This document shows positions 23,641 through 36,955 of a stretch of DNA of 64,000 nucleotides, in pieces. This DNA comes from Pagrus major (lineage: Eukaryota > Chordata > Actinopteri > Spariformes > Sparidae). Made by a program: the position numbers and the translations under genes. Where the stretch lies: contig NC_133235.1 of NCBI RefSeq assembly GCF_040436345.1, positions 21,104,660-21,168,659 on the forward strand, written 5' to 3'. The notes under the pieces are model-generated. The model did no database searches. It saw nothing but the letters and a program-made list of their open reading frames with translations, and was not told the DNA's origin. The first letter of the stretch is position 1. Every line of letters starts with the position of its first letter.

Positions 23641-23942
23641 AACTAAAGCTAAAGTTGACTGTGGTTTATAAATAACAGTCTTGCTAGGTGCCCACGAGCT
23701 AATTTCAAACCAGACTATCTGCAGTCAATTTTATTTTATTTCCCAACTTCAGAGTAAATTTAATTAATCTTACAGTATGAATTACACACTTCATTTGAGT
23801 GTGTTTAGTGTTTTTGCAATAAGCTTTTATTCTGCTCATTAAATACCCAGGGTTCTTTCTTTTCTTTTTCTTTTTTTTTTAAATCACAGGGCTAATTTCA
23901 AGGTCCAGTGAAATAATCCCAATGGAAAGCAGGTCATTTTTT

Positions 23943-24308
23943 AAAGGTGCACTATGTAGTTTAAGGAAGAGATTTTAAACAAAAGAGAAAGATCGTCTCC
24001 ATCTCCATTGACTGATTTTTTTTTTTATGCCTTAACGAAGTAAATAAATAATCTGTTTTCGTTTTCATGACTGAATAACCAGACTGACCTTAAAGGACAA
24101 CAGCGTTTCATACCTTTTTGACTGTGTTTATATTTGGCGGACCCTGCCACCTTTCTAGCTGGGGACCTTATTTTCCTCTGAGAACAGTTTATTTATTCAG
24201 TTATGGAACAAATAATACTTCTAACTTAGTGTTATTGCTAATTAAAATTGTTAATATTAAAATTCTGAGTTTGAATTTCTGCTCCAAAACTACATCGCAC
24301 CCCTTTAA
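23943..24308 (+). mobile_element. MITE-like element with terminal inverted repeats
   Basis: The left end TTAAAGGTGCACTATGTAG (from 23943) and right end CTACATCGTGCCCCTTTAA (to 24308) are inverted repeats with 2 mismatches over 19 bp. About 366 bp, no coding capacity. Partial copies lie at 18877-19104 and 31198-31350, so the family is dispersed in this genome. Confidence 0.8.
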
Positions 24309-24448
24309 CGTTAAATATTTTCACTTTTTTCTGTTTGAAGTATTTGTTTTTTTCTAGTTTTGTTTTTTAGTTTATTGACTGATATATGTTTATTGGGTTC
24401 ATGCCGAACCCATTTGATACAAACAAATGTTTAAAGCGTTAACACTTT

Positions 24449-24778
24449 ATAATAACCATCATTAATAAATGGTACATTTATAGTTAATTATACTTTAGTT
24501 AATAGTTATTTGATTGTTAACAAACAATAAAATGTTTTAGAAATAATATTAAGCAACATCAACATCAATTGCATCTTTATAATGGCCATCATAAAAATGT
24601 TTATGGATGAGCTACACAGTATTTATTAACCATTTTAAAAGTATTATAAATACCACTTGCTACTTTTCATTAAAACAATTAATACATGGTTTCTGACACA
24701 CTTCATTGTTTAACAGTGAAATAACTATTACCTAAAGTTTAATTAACTATACATTTACTATTAATGATGGTTATATTA
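24449..24778. mobile_element. Foldback element with long imperfect inverted repeats
   Basis: Left arm from 24449 contains ATAACCATCATTAAT. The right arm ending 24778 contains its exact complement ATTAATGATGGTTAT. Similarity extends about 55 bp inward (TATAGTTAATTATACTTTAG against TATAGTTAATTAAACTTTAG on the reversed arm). About 330 bp, AT-rich, no open frame. Confidence 0.75.
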
Positions 24779-24949
24779 AATACCCTATGATGTTATGTAT
24801 CAGAACATCACTTTGATATTTTCCTTATTGTGATATTGATATTAGAAAATATCCTTAACGATAATGATTCCTACCACATTGCCAGTGATCAATCGGAATT
24901 ACTTGTCGGTAGAAAAATGAGTGCTATCAGAATACGTCTTAAAATACAT

Positions 24950-25146
24950 ATTGCTTATAACATGTTTAGTCTACAGTGTTACAAACCAGAGAAAAGCAGC
25001 AAATCCTTTCATTTGAGGAACTTGAACTAGCAAATGTTTGGCATTTTTTATTGATGAATTACCTTAACAATGCATCAATTATCAAAATTCACAGTAATTT
25101 TCTTGACACCGACTAACTGATGATGTGACTAATCGTTGTGGCTCTA
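24950..25146 (+). repeat. Inverted-repeat (MITE-like) element, right part
   Basis: Contains CAAATGTTTGGCATTTTTTA as in the copy ending near 11075, and ends CTAATCGTTGTGGCTCTA, the family's right terminus. The left half is absent or too diverged to see. Confidence 0.6.
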
Positions 25147-27490
25147 ATTTTCACATTTGTAGCTTGTTTGTAGTTGTATCAACAGGTCGTCCCTCGGGCC
25201 CTTGTCATTTTTGTTTGTGTGTGTGTTTTGGTGTTGACATAATATTTTCGAGAATACACCACATCCTAGGAAACAGGATTTAATTTTTTGTTTCAATTCG
25301 CCTCGTCCAGCAGGGGTCTGCCAGAAATCCAGCTGACCTGGAGAGCTATTGGGCTGACCCAGCAAGACACATGGGCTGAGTAGATGCAGGGTTGCTGCAG
25401 TGTGGCCTTTAGCTCTTTTTCAATGAAAAGGGACTCCCACTGGCCTGCCTTTGGCTCTGAAAATATAGTCCTTTATGTGGCTGGACCCCCATACTACCAT
25501 GGCACAATACTAATAATAATGACACTGAATGAAAATCTCCACACTGGACCAATTTACAAACACACAATGGAGCTGGGATGCTCCTCAGTATCTCAGTATG
25601 AGTTTTGTTATTGAGTTGCAAGAGATGAGGCCCACTGCTGATGCTTTATTATCCTTAGAAAAGAATTCCTCAAGGCAATGCTTGTCATTTCACAATAATA
25701 GCATGATGCCACCCACTCAAATACAAAGCTAATGTTATTATAGCTTAGTCAGACTGATGTGCCTGCCCTGTTATTTAAGTGCATTAAACGGGGGGCAGCC
25801 ACTGCATTGTTTTGAATGCATTTATTGTGAATCCAGTAGAGTCATGTAGAAATTCAATCAGCGGCTCGCCTGCACTCAGAACACCTGGTGAGGGGACAAA
25901 CATCACGCTGAGAGCCTGCGCAGAACCCCGCCAGCATGAGGCTGCAAATCAAAGCGTCGGAGGTGTTTCATCTCTTCGCTGGTGTCTCTGTTTTTCATCC
26001 GGGGTTAAGACTATAAGGATGACACTTCAACTTATGGCTCCTCACATCTACAGCCACGAGGTAGGGAGCATCAGGCCTATGAAGCCCACGACTCTGATTA
26101 CTACAAAACACTTGTTTTCACACTTTGTTCACAGCAGGGTTTCTCATATTCTCACCAGGAGTGATTCCTGCAACTGTCAGCTGGGAGCAGCCGTGGGTGC
26201 TGACAGAGAATGTAAATAGTGGTGGCACGATAGGAAATACTGAATAGAATTGACTGCTAATTGAAGGCTTTCATCTGACATGGCAGACTATGTGAATACA
26301 GATTATTGTCAGTTGGAAGCAGTGCTGCTGTTAGAATACCAATTTCTCTCACCAGGCGCTGTTTTCCCCGTTTATTTAGAATCTTTCAACCATTATGTTG
26401 GATGACTCAACTAGTGGACATGAAAATGTAATCATGAATGTATGCCTGCTGACATGGGATGGGGCCCACATGGTATTTAGAACTGTGAGACATGCTGGAA
26501 TTTACGAACTTCTATCTCTGACAGCCGCCGTCTGATGCAAACACATAATTTACAGTAAAGCACAAGCTTTGTTGAGCTTTCACGGGGAACTAAATGCATG
26601 CACGTTTTTTCCCGCAATTTCTTTGAACTGTTTTGGTTTTATTTATTTCACATGAGAGGTTTATGTCTGTGCTGTTTTGTACATAAAGCCAAAGTCATGA
26701 CTTCATGTCCGGGTTAGCCTCTGTTCCACTAGCTTGTAACTCAACACAGTTTCTCGTTCAACAATTCTTTCATCTGTCCTTCTGGAAAAATGAAGCATGT
26801 TCCTGGGGTTTACTCCAGCAGTTGCTGTAAGAAAAATGGAAACAGTTGTGTTGTAACAAAGTTTATTTTTACTGTGTAAGCACAGAAAAAGTGCCAATGC
26901 AGGTACTTGGTTCTGTCCATATCGTTAAACTCACCAACACTGTCCTCTTAAGTATATTTTTAACTCTTAAAATAAAAAATATTGAATAAACAACGATAAT
27001 AGATAATTTGTCAAAAACATACCATCCTGATCTAAACATGTGACACGAGCCACATGACACATTGAATAAGGCTCTGTTCAAAGGCTGGATTTTCAACTAT
27101 TAGCGCTGTTGGAAATAAAAAAAAAAAAAAAAGCGTTAATAGTAAAAACTGTGATTTTCGATGACATTTCCTTACTTCTGGAACAGGACTTAAAACATCC
27201 AGTTTCGTTTTGGCTCTCTATTGGTAAGAGATTTTTTTGACCAATCAGAGCTCTGTAGGCAAGATAAACAATGGCTGCGTTATCTCCCTAGATGGCGAGC
27301 TAGCTACCCAGCTACCTCTAAGAAAAATAGCAGCAGAAAAATGGCAACAAGAGTGACGAGTCTTACAAAGATTTGTTTTTCTAAATCAACTGGTAAATTA
27401 ACAAATCCTTAATCGACATATTGTTGTGATTGTTGAAGAAACGTTAAGTGTAAAATGAAAATTATGTTGTCAGGAAATTATGTAACAGAA
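25147..27490. other. Intergenic stretch, no gene recognised
   Basis: No exon with coherent splice signals and recognisable protein. The open frame at 25812-26219 (135 residues) has no familiar motif. A 15-nt poly-A run occurs near 27117-27132. The DNA looks largely unique. Confidence 0.5.
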
Positions 27491-27491
27491 C

Positions 27492-27736
27492 AGGGCTGCA
27501 ACCAACAGTTATCTTCATTATTTATTAATCTGCTGTTTGTATTTGAGATAAGGGGTTTACTCTTTAAAGTATTTGAAAATTGACACAATAATTTCATACA
27601 GCTCAAGCTTGAACGAGGTAACGTTTGTCATTTTTGTTTGAAAAATGTCTTAAATGATTAATCGATTATCAAAACAACCTCTGATTAATTTTCTGCAGAT
27701 CAACAAAGCAATCAATCGACTGTTTCAGGTCCTAAA
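27492..27736 (+). repeat. Inverted-repeat (MITE-like) element copy
   Basis: Starts AGGGCTGCAACCAACAGTTA and includes TTAAATGATTAATCGATTAT, AAAACAACCTCTGATTAATT and ATCAATCGACTGTTTC. Same family as 10792, 24950 and 35741. Boundaries are approximate. Confidence 0.65.
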
Positions 27737-30700
27737 AACAACCCAATTAGTGCCACTCTGCCTAATTGGAAAATTGCCTTACGTGAACACAATGTCCAGC
27801 TGAGTGAATAAAATGAAATTCAGTGTTAATCAATTAAATGTTAATCAGGCTGTTTTCTCTGCAGCCCTCTCAATGGCCTAATACAGATGGGGCTTAGTTG
27901 GAAAAAGGTGATGTAATTTACTTCCGTGCACCAATCAGGATTTAGCAACGTTTGAATCAAAATGTGATAACAGTTGGGGTTTGTTTGCTGATGTTGCCAG
28001 GTAACTTTCTATCAAATATGATCAAACCGCACCCATGAAGTTAGCAGTTTAGTTACGTTTAAAAGTTTACATGTTTACAGTTTGTCCAGTCTACTGACTA
28101 CTTCTGACTGACTTCACAACACTTGTCACATTCTCACACGTTCTTATACTGATGGCAGAGGCTGTCATGCAAGGTTGGATTCAGTATTTCGCCTTAGGAT
28201 ACTCCAATTAATGGGACGACCCGCTCTACCTCCTGAGCCAGAGCCACCACAAGAGTCACCTGTGTGCAGATACCTCACGTCAGCAATGTCACTGACGCTC
28301 AGTAGATGTTCTGAGCAGTTTTAACCACCTGCTGCAGAGCCTTCCTGTCCCGTTTTTATGTTTCCAGTCAGAAAGCTTTCTATTGCTGTAAAAGTTTACA
28401 AGAACTCGGCTTGGGAATTTTGCCTTCTTAAATTTCCTGAAGAAATACAGACATTTATGAGCTTTCTTTACCAGTGTTGATTCCCAGGAACCATAAACTG
28501 TTCAACTGCTCCCCCTCAGCTCCACTGATGTTTAAACTCAAAATTTAATTACTCTCTATACCGAACTTTAACTTTGAATGTTGCTTGTTTTGTCATGAAT
28601 ATTTAATGTTATAGAGAAATATTTAAGATTTGAAGCCAAATTATCGGGGGCTTTAATGCCGCAGTGAGAATAAGAAGGCGCTGAATCAGTTAGTGTGTTT
28701 TTATTATGTAATAAATATTTGTTTTGAATGTGAGGGAATTATTTACACTACCTAAACTTTTATTCTATGTGTTTTCTCCAGCTGCTTTGCTGTAGGGAGT
28801 CCAATCTTACATTGGACAGCATATTCAGAACATGAGTGTGACATCAGAGTAAAGTGAGCCAAAAAAACAAAAGTTGTCAAAGCTGTGAGTGATCCGTAGC
28901 ATTTGAGTGACCCCCGTCCCACATGTCTTGTGTCAGTCAGCCTGGCTTGTGGAGGCCCTCTGTACAAAAGTGAATCAGCAGGGGGCAATGTTCTCACATC
29001 AAACAGTCCTAAACTGCAGCACGAAGGCAACACTTGAGTCAAGGACAGAGGAGCTCACCATCACTGGCAATGGCAACAATGCAAATATATTTCATATCCA
29101 GCACACAGTGGTCATCATTGACAATTTTTATGCAGTAACAATGACTATCCTTTACCACTATCCTTGTGATTGTGAAGGGCTTGTACACCTGAATATTTTA
29201 AACCCTGCCAACATTAGCCACATACATACACAGTCAGCTATGTTTAGGCAGCAAAATGCATTTTAGATCATGTTGTGATTAATAATTAACGTGATTGTAA
29301 CGTTCGCCATTGTCGGGTAGCCTGGAGAATATTTTCAGTGCAGAGGCAGAGACGAGAGTGGGAAACGACAGTTTGACGACTATTTGCAGCTTTCAGTGCA
29401 GCTCCCTCAGTGTAGAAGTGTCAGATAAATGCTTTAAAAGTAAGAAGAACATGTAGGAGACAGGGCACATCATGATTTAGCGCTTAATTCTCTGTCTTCT
29501 GTCACAGCGTGGCGACGCTTTACTGTAGAGGCCGCCACTGCAGTGATACAGCAATGGTCTGATAGCATCTAAAATGGATAAAAGGGAATAGATTAATATA
29601 TTAAGCATATGAAAGAGGTGAGGGGAAAATAATCAGACAGGGATCATCCTTTGATTGAACATTTGGGTAAAGTTCCAACTGTATGTGCACTTTAACACAA
29701 TTTGTTGTGCATGTTAATTCTGTTGCTCTTAAACACGTTTATGTAAATCATCAGAGCCTCTAATAAAGCAGTTGTACTGATAGGTCTACTGCTGGAAATA
29801 TCAGACATTTTAAATTCAATGAGATTTAAGGATTGGTTTCACAGACAGACAGCCAAAGTTCCCCTTATTCAGTGTATTAGACCAGGATTAGTTTAATCCA
29901 TGTCTGTGAAATAGGTCCTTCATTTTCCTGGTAATGTCTTCAGTGCACCTGGTGTCTTCTCCTTCGTTTGAAAGGTTTTCTGTTATTTGCTGTGGAAAAA
30001 GAAAAAGAAAAAAATCACAATAAGAGATCATTTTAATCCACATAATCACATTCTCCTTTTTTTTTCTTTTTGGGAATGGTTTCAAGCAAGTTTTCTGATC
30101 TGCAGCATAGTCAAAGAGAGGGGCGGAAGAAGAAGGAGACAAAACAATAGAGGCGAACAGAGGAAGAAGAAGAGAAACACTTGACATGTCAAGGAAATCA
30201 TGGGGCTAGAGGGGGCATATAACATCTGATGGGGAAAAAATTCATTGAAGTTTTGCCGATTTGATTAAAAACTGTTTATGTGAGTGATTACAGCATGACG
30301 GAGGGGGAATTGATTTTATTGATGGCAGCATACGTGCAGATTGACGCTCAGAAGACAAGAACAGGGCTAATTTCCCACAACTGTTTTAATAAGATGGAAA
30401 TGGATTGCACAGATATTGTACCTGTTTTTCCAAGAAAACCCTCAGAGTCCTCGGTGGGGGTAAATTGCGGTAAACAGAAATACTGCTCTGGCCTAGATTT
30501 CTCTCACACAGCGGCTATTTTATTAAGCACATCCAGCTTGCAGCAGCAGACCAGACTCCCTTTACTGCAGCTCATCTGTGACATGGGCTGATGGTTTTTG
30601 TGCTGTGAAATGCAGCTATATGCATTCGCTGTAGCTGCCGTTATCAGAGATGGAAATTCTGAGTTTGTACTTCCTGTAGTTTCATTATACATCCCTGCTC

Positions 30701-30920
30701 GTTGTTCACCTTTGATATTCCTGCTCCTTTCTTTCTCGAGTTTTCCTAGAAAATCTACTATTGACAGCTTACATCTGTCTGTTTCACACCGCGTGGTTTA
30801 AAAAACATCTCCAAGGCAGATACAGAGGGAGTTATTTTTTCCCTCAAAGACAGGGAGTGAAATGTGACATCCTATCCCACACACTGTAATTTGTAAGTTG
30901 TATTGGCAGTTGCATAAACT

Positions 30921-30924
<4 letters not shown>
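27737..30924. other. Intergenic stretch, no gene recognised
   Basis: No supported coding exon. 29833-29914 forms a small inverted repeat: TTTCACAGACAGA near its left and TGTCTGTGAAA near its right, with ATTAGTTTAATCCATG inside. It resembles the ends of a common fish element. Elsewhere no repeat or motif is recognised. Confidence 0.5.

Positions 30925-30952
<28 letters not shown>
30925..30952. repeat. (TG)14 microsatellite
   Basis: Uninterrupted TG dinucleotide run. Confidence 0.97.
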
Positions 30953-31009
30953 GCTGCAACCTTCCTTAGTGCAGTTGTTATAGAGAGTTTAACATTTAGG
31001 GTAAATGTG

Positions 31010-31660
31010 GCTAGTGCAAGAACATTTTTACTTAAGTAAAAGTAGCAGTACCACAGTGTAGAAATACTCTGTTACAAGTAAAAGTCCTGCATTCAAAATG
31101 TTGCTTGAGTTGGTAATTGCATTGTAATTGATGCATTAATGTGTAATTATCACTTTAAATTTGCAGCTGCTAAAGATGCGCCTGATTTGAACTGCTTTAA
31201 AGGTGCACTATGTAGTTTTTGGGAAGAAATTTTAATCAGAGGAGAAAAGTCTTCATTGATTGATTTTTCCTGCTTCAACAAGCAAAATAATCAAATTGTG
31301 ATTTGTGAGCAATTAATTCATCATATTATGTTTTTGAATAATCTGAATTAGAGATCAATTTCAATGTTCTATTTTTTTTTCTTTTTTAGGGCTGAATACA
31401 ATCATAAGTAATCAAGGAGACCAATAACTAATATTTTTGATACTACCTTTGCAGTAAAAATCTTAGTGTGAAAATATAGAATAACCAGTGACAGAATGTA
31501 ATTAACTACAGTACACTCAAGTACAGTACTTAAGTACAATTCTGAGGTGCTTTACTTGAGTATTTCCATTATATACTGCCATGCTTCTGCATTTATTTGA
31601 TAGCTAGTTCCTAGTTACTTTGCACATTCAGATTATTCAGTGTTGATAGGCTATTACTTG
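31010..31660. repeat. Cluster of short DNA-element fragments
   Basis: 31025-31095 carries TTACTTAAGTAAAAGTAGCA and ACAAGTAAAAGTCCTGCATT. 31198-31350 starts with the left terminus TTAAAGGTGCACTATGTAG of the 23943 family. 31487-31570 reads AATGTAATTAACTACAGTAC then ACTTGAGTATTTCC, matching in reverse the end of the 59235-59672 repeat. At least two families appear interleaved here. Confidence 0.65.
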
Positions 31661-34600
31661 TAACGTGACTTGTAACCAATCAGGTAGTGTTGTGGGCGGG
31701 ACTTTGAGTGAGACCACAGAGTGGTTACTGCCTACAATAAATTCATTTATATTATCAGCAGGGGGTCACACTGAATCTGCAAAGAACCTAGTGACTAAAG
31801 GAAATGAATATAGCAAAAAGTACAATATTTCCCTTTGATTAGTAGTTGACTAGGATAGTTGGAAGTTGGTAGTTGATGAAAATAGAACTACTCACTTGCA
31901 CTTGAGTAACATTAACTTCAAAGAATAGGTGGTATATTTGTTGTGCACTTATTGCTTGCAGTCCCACGAGACTTCTCACAATTTTTTCTACACATTTTAA
32001 CAGAACTGTGTCTCCATGGGAGAGTGTAAGTTTAACAAGTGAACGAAAATATGTGTGAAAATCAGTGTTTTGCTAACTGCCTTTTGGTGTCAGTATCAGC
32101 TAGTCGGATGATTTTCCCCTCTAGAGTCTAATTATCCTGATCTAACTTTAATAATTCTACTAACTCTAACACAAAATGTGTCAGGTGTGAGATTTTAAAT
32201 TATTACTCTCAGCATTCATAATGCCTTAATTGTGGCTGCTAGCCTGCCCGTTGCATTGACTTCACACATGTGGGGTTTGAACTAACAGGAACATCTGCTC
32301 AGTGTTAATGCAGGCTGCACCTGATTGGAGAAACTGAGAGTGCAACTACACCGAGCTAATGGTCTAATCACATCCATACACACGGTCATGGGATAATTAC
32401 AGCCTTATTACAGTATTTACTTTTCATTTACTGTAGTTTAGCCAGGAATTATTCAAGAAAACATCTGACTATCAGGTGCAAACCCAACGATTTTGAGCTT
32501 TTTGCTAGATTGTAGATAGAAGATATTTAAAAAGAGAAAACATTCTTTAGAATGGTTGGATGAGAGAGAAAACAGGCCAGTCCACGTTTCCTCCAATGTA
32601 AACAAACAAGTGGCAGAAATACATTCTTTTGCCTTCTGATCATCATCTTAGTCGCAGAAACTGGCACAGCTGCGTTTGGGGAAGAAACAAAAGAAAAATA
32701 AATAAATCGCACAGACATTTTAAGCTCGTCTCCAACATCATGCGGTTCTTCTATCTGAACGCCGTACTGTGCTGTTATTTGCTTGTTTGCGGCCATTCCT
32801 TTCACTCGCCTGATTCCTGCTAGCCTCCCTCAATCTCTCCATTAATGAGCTGTTTTTTCACCCTCAGAACTATTGCTGACTGGAGGGGTTGTGGGTTGTC
32901 CAATGCATGAAAAGCGCAGGAGGGGTGTCACTTTATGAGATACTGGAACCGTGGTGCCTGGCAAGGACAATCACAGCAGCACCCTCGGTGTCGTCTAATT
33001 CTGCAAAGCCTTGTCTGCTTGCTTTGTACTGCAAGCAGCAGCCATGTGCCTCTGATTCACTGTAGAAGCGATTCACTTTCATGAATGGTGTAATGCATCT
33101 AATAATATTCCCAAGATGGTTACCGATTATTGCGAGTAACAGGGATGTGCCCTAGTTATGAAACAGCAGAGCATCATTGTTTTCTTGAGATAATATTGTC
33201 AGGAGAACAGAAGGGGAATTTTAAAATAGTTGTTATGTGAAAACACAAGTTCCTCCTTCTGCACGTTGGATGGTAAATGAAATGTGCTTCTTACTTATGT
33301 TGAGGTGCAGGCAACGCCGTTTAGGCTCTTTGTGCTTTGGCTGCATTCATCTACTGTCGAGCTGAAGTTGATCTGCAATTCTCTTTGTACCAGATCCTCT
33401 CCCAGCATCCACTATCCAGACGCACGAGGGAGAAACCTTGACGAGGCGCATAAGAAGAAAACCAGCACATTTGGGTATGACTAAAACCTTCAAAGCATTC
33501 TCAGGCAGCCAGATCTTTTTTGTGATTCAGCCTATAGTACAGCACATGGAAAAAGACATTCTATCTTTTCGGCAGCATGTGTTATTTGTGTTTCTCTGGA
33601 CCTCGAGGTCCGTGGAGCCCCCGCAAAAATGAAGTGAGAGCTTGCAGCAGCTGCTAGACGGCATGTAAGCATAGAAATACTACCTCCTCTGATGAGGTCG
33701 AGAGGAAAGACAAATTTTTTTAAAGGAGAGAGGAAATAAGAGGATTAAGTCTGATAATGTGTGTGCAGCCTCCCACTAAGACAAGTGTGCCCTGATGCAG
33801 AATACCTGTGGCTTGTGTGAGGGCCTGTTTACAACTGATTCATAGACAAGACAAAGGAAGAGCGGTTGATTGGTTGGAGGGGGGAGGGTTGAGAGAGGCA
33901 GATGTGATGTTTTCTTGAATAAGTAAAATACATGAAGAGTGGAAGGTCAACAGATGCATTCAGCACAATACTGACAAGGACTAAAGTATCATTTGATGTT
34001 TTCCTGAAGTACAGATTTTCAAGGGTGAAATGCACGTTCTGAATCTGAAGCTTATTTTCTTTAAACGTGTCCAAACACCTTGGCAGCAGACAGGCTTGTA
34101 AAGCATCCGGAAAATGTTTAAGAGTGAATTTAATGACCGTGGAAAAAAGTTAAAATGATCTAAGAAATCTGATTATCAAAGAAGACTTGCTGTTCTAAGT
34201 CGCCGCCCTTTGTGTTCACCATGTGCAAAGGATTTACTGACAAACTTGCATTCGGACCACATTCCAGCAAAGAAATGTTCAAGGTTAACTCAGCCCAAAT
34301 TTTGCAATTGAAGTAATTAGTCAACTGAGTGGAACACATGTTTATTTGCTTAAAAAGAACCAGACGGAATATCCAAATGTGGTGGATGAATGCCAAAAAA
34401 GAAACTATTCCCACATTCGCCCTATTGTCAAATCCAGGTAATAAAGGCTTTGATTGATGAAGACGTTGGCAGAGCAGTGAAAATCGCTCCCTGGCCTTAT
34501 TTACATACAGTAAATCACTGCCTGCAGAGTGACTGATTTGGCATTTGTGCCATCCGCAAACATTAATAAGACATAAATAAATAAAATGAGGGAAGGTGAT

Positions 34601-35740
34601 TATGTATGTCTGTGGGGATTTTTGAAGCAGGATGTCTCTGACAAAAGGGCTCCAACATTTTGTACAAGCTTCCCTCGCCAAGCCTCTATCTGCTCCCTAA
34701 GTCATATCAGATGTTTGGGCTTTATTGGGACTTGAAATAGTTATTAGCCCGAGCACCCACCCTGCTGGATTTATCTCCTGCGAAATAAAGACCCACACAA
34801 TAATGAGTACTGCTTAGTGTGATATCTGTTCCCTCTATTCACCACTTTTTCTTTCTTTAAATCAAAAGCGACCCCCTTTCAGAATGATGTCAGGCTGGTG
34901 AAATTGGAGTTAATATAGGAAGTAATATATCTCTTGACTATCCTTGGAATACAGCTGAGAATATGTGAAAAAGTTTACAGAGCCACCGTTATTACAACTG
35001 AACTGCTAAAATGTCTTTTTCAGTGGATTAAAAGAAAATCTCCATTAAACAATGAACAACCACAGTGGCTCTGAATAGAAACCCCACTGCCGTGTAGGAG
35101 TACAGCCGGTCTGCTCAGTTGTCCTGAAAATCTTCAGCAGGAGGGATTACGAGAGAAGGTGGAGTGGTTGTGCCGTCCAATGCATGTTTCCTAAATTACA
35201 CGATGTGGGTCATTTCCATAGGGGGAAGAAGTCGGCCTGCGGCGTATCTAATTTGTCTATAATACCAGCAGAACTGGAGAATCTCCTGCCAAGCATCATC
35301 TCAACTTCAGCCTTTGTCAGACATCCTGTTGCCGGAATTGCAGAATCTCCGCCAGAGTCTTCATGCCAATATTCCACGAATCAAACCCAAAAGAAGTATC
35401 GCTTTGGAAAGATTGTTTTATGAACATCTACTAAGTTCTGGTTCACAGATCCTAACGTGTTTAATTGAGAATTTAGTTATGATAGCAAAGGCAGATCCAA
35501 AACACAGAAAACATTTTTAATATTTTTGTGATACTTTTACAATTTATTGATTTTATTTTTATACACAAAATGGCAAAAATGTATGTTTTTAAGCTTTTTT
35601 AATGGACAGGATTAGTCAGTGTTATAATTCATAAAGATATAGCACACCTGAACAAAAACAGTGAAATAAGGGGATAAGGTGTAGGTGACTGTGGTTGTAC
35701 AGGTTTGAATGTGTTGGGTAAATGAGGGAATTGCTGAATA
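31661..35740. other. Intergenic stretch, mostly unique DNA
   Basis: No supported exon or familiar repeat. The longest open frame is on the minus strand at 34681-34160 (173 codons). It opens with TTG and its product is unrecognised. A long unique non-repetitive tract such as 32800-35500 is where conserved non-coding elements would be expected, but conservation cannot be judged from one sequence. Confidence 0.45.
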
Positions 35741-36503
35741 GAGCTGCAACGATTAATTAATTAGTTGTCAAATGAAGCACCAACTATTATAATTATTGAG
35801 CAGAGTGACGAAAAAGTAACAATTCTCTGCTTCCAGCTTCTTAAACGTGAATATTTCCTGGTTACTTTACTCCTTTATGACGATAAACTGAATATCTTTG
35901 GGTTGAGGGCAAAGCAAGACATTTGGGGACACATTTTCCACAATTTTTTGACATTTTTTACCTAAAAACTAACTGAGTAATTGAGAAAATGACTGACAGT
36001 AGGGATGTCATGATATCACGATATTCACGATAACCGTGATATTAAAACAGGACAAATTGATAATACAATACACATATGATAATATCATGTGATTAATCCA
36101 GCAGAGATGTTAGTTCTTGTGCATCTTTGTTTTGTTAATTACGTTGCCTTTTCACTATTCATTAAGTGTAATTTTTCTATTTTTTTATTTATTTATATAT
36201 TTATTTATTTTTATTTTTATTTTATTTTTTTTACAGTTTCACAGTTATGGCTACAGACTCCACCTCCATACACTTTTATTTTTAGGGTAATTTATTTGCC
36301 AAAAAGGAGAAAATACACAGTAAACACAGTTAAAAATGAATGTCATTGTTAGCATAAAAAAAAATTCTATAGATATCGTGATAATATCGTTATCGTGATT
36401 TCATTTTGCCACGATAATCGTGTAGTAAAAATCTGACATCATGATAGCCCTAATTAGCAGATTGATCGACTATGGAAATAACAGTGAGTTGCAGCTCTAC
36501 TGA
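35741..36503 (-). mobile_element. MITE-like element interrupted by a second element
   Basis: Outer ends are TAGAGCTGCAACGATTAATT (from 35741) and GAGTTGCAGCTCTA (to 36502), inverted repeats of the TAGGGCTGCAAC family in minus orientation. Family interior motifs are present at 35830-35930 (TCCAGCTTCTTAAACGTGAA, CTGAATATCTTTGGGTTGAG). The continuity of the outer copy is broken by the element at 36001-36455 and resumes at about 36456. Confidence 0.75.
36001..36455 (+). mobile_element. Inner nested inverted-repeat element
   Basis: The left end AGGGATGTCATGATATC and the complement of the right end, AGGGCTATCATGATGTC, are terminal inverted repeats. The subterminal ATCACGATATTCACGATAAC is mirrored by GATATCGTGATAATATCGTT-like text near 36370. 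A TA dinucleotide flanks both ends, compatible with a TA target duplication. No open frame. It lies inside the 35741-36503 element, so it inserted later. Confidence 0.75.
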
Positions 36504-36924
36504 ATAGATCATATAGTAAGCTCATTATCATGGATGACTTAATGAATCAAAGAAGGCTGCGTTTATTTTATAATAAATTAAATGTATTCACCCTTAATGC
36601 AAATGTCAAGGCCACAAGATGCTCGATATATCTCTTATTATTTCAAACATTTTTATATATAAAACATAAATATATAATTTAAACATGTATAAAAGTGCCA
36701 TAATGAAGGAGAAGTCTTAGTAAAAAGTGTAGTATAAGTACACGTGTTAGCCATTTTTGATAAAGAGGATAAAACTATGTATAAATGATGTGAGTTCAGT
36801 CTTTCATGATCTCTCTTTGCAGCGGCAGCAGTGTGTGTTTACTTTCTTTGATAATGCTTTAATGCATTTGAAAACGCCCTCTCTCTTTTGTAACTTGCCA
36901 GTTTAAAGCTCTGACATGTATGCG

Positions 36925-36955
36925 TTTCTTTCTCTCTCTCTCTCTCTTTCTTTCT
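36925..36955. repeat. (TC)n microsatellite
   Basis: TC dinucleotide run with TTTC interruptions. Confidence 0.9.

Noticed and set aside
25812-26219. 135-codon plus-strand open frame
   Set aside because: No recognisable motif, and flanks do not show convincing splice sites.
29888-30187. Minus-strand exon-like frame with a strong polypyrimidine tract and CAG acceptor near 29990
   Set aside because: Its end overlaps a small inverted-repeat fragment resembling common fish elements (29833-29914), and the peptide is unrecognised and without partner exons.
34160-34681. 173-codon minus-strand open frame
   Set aside because: Opens with TTG, no known motif, no splice context and no neighbouring gene on that strand. 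Probably chance.
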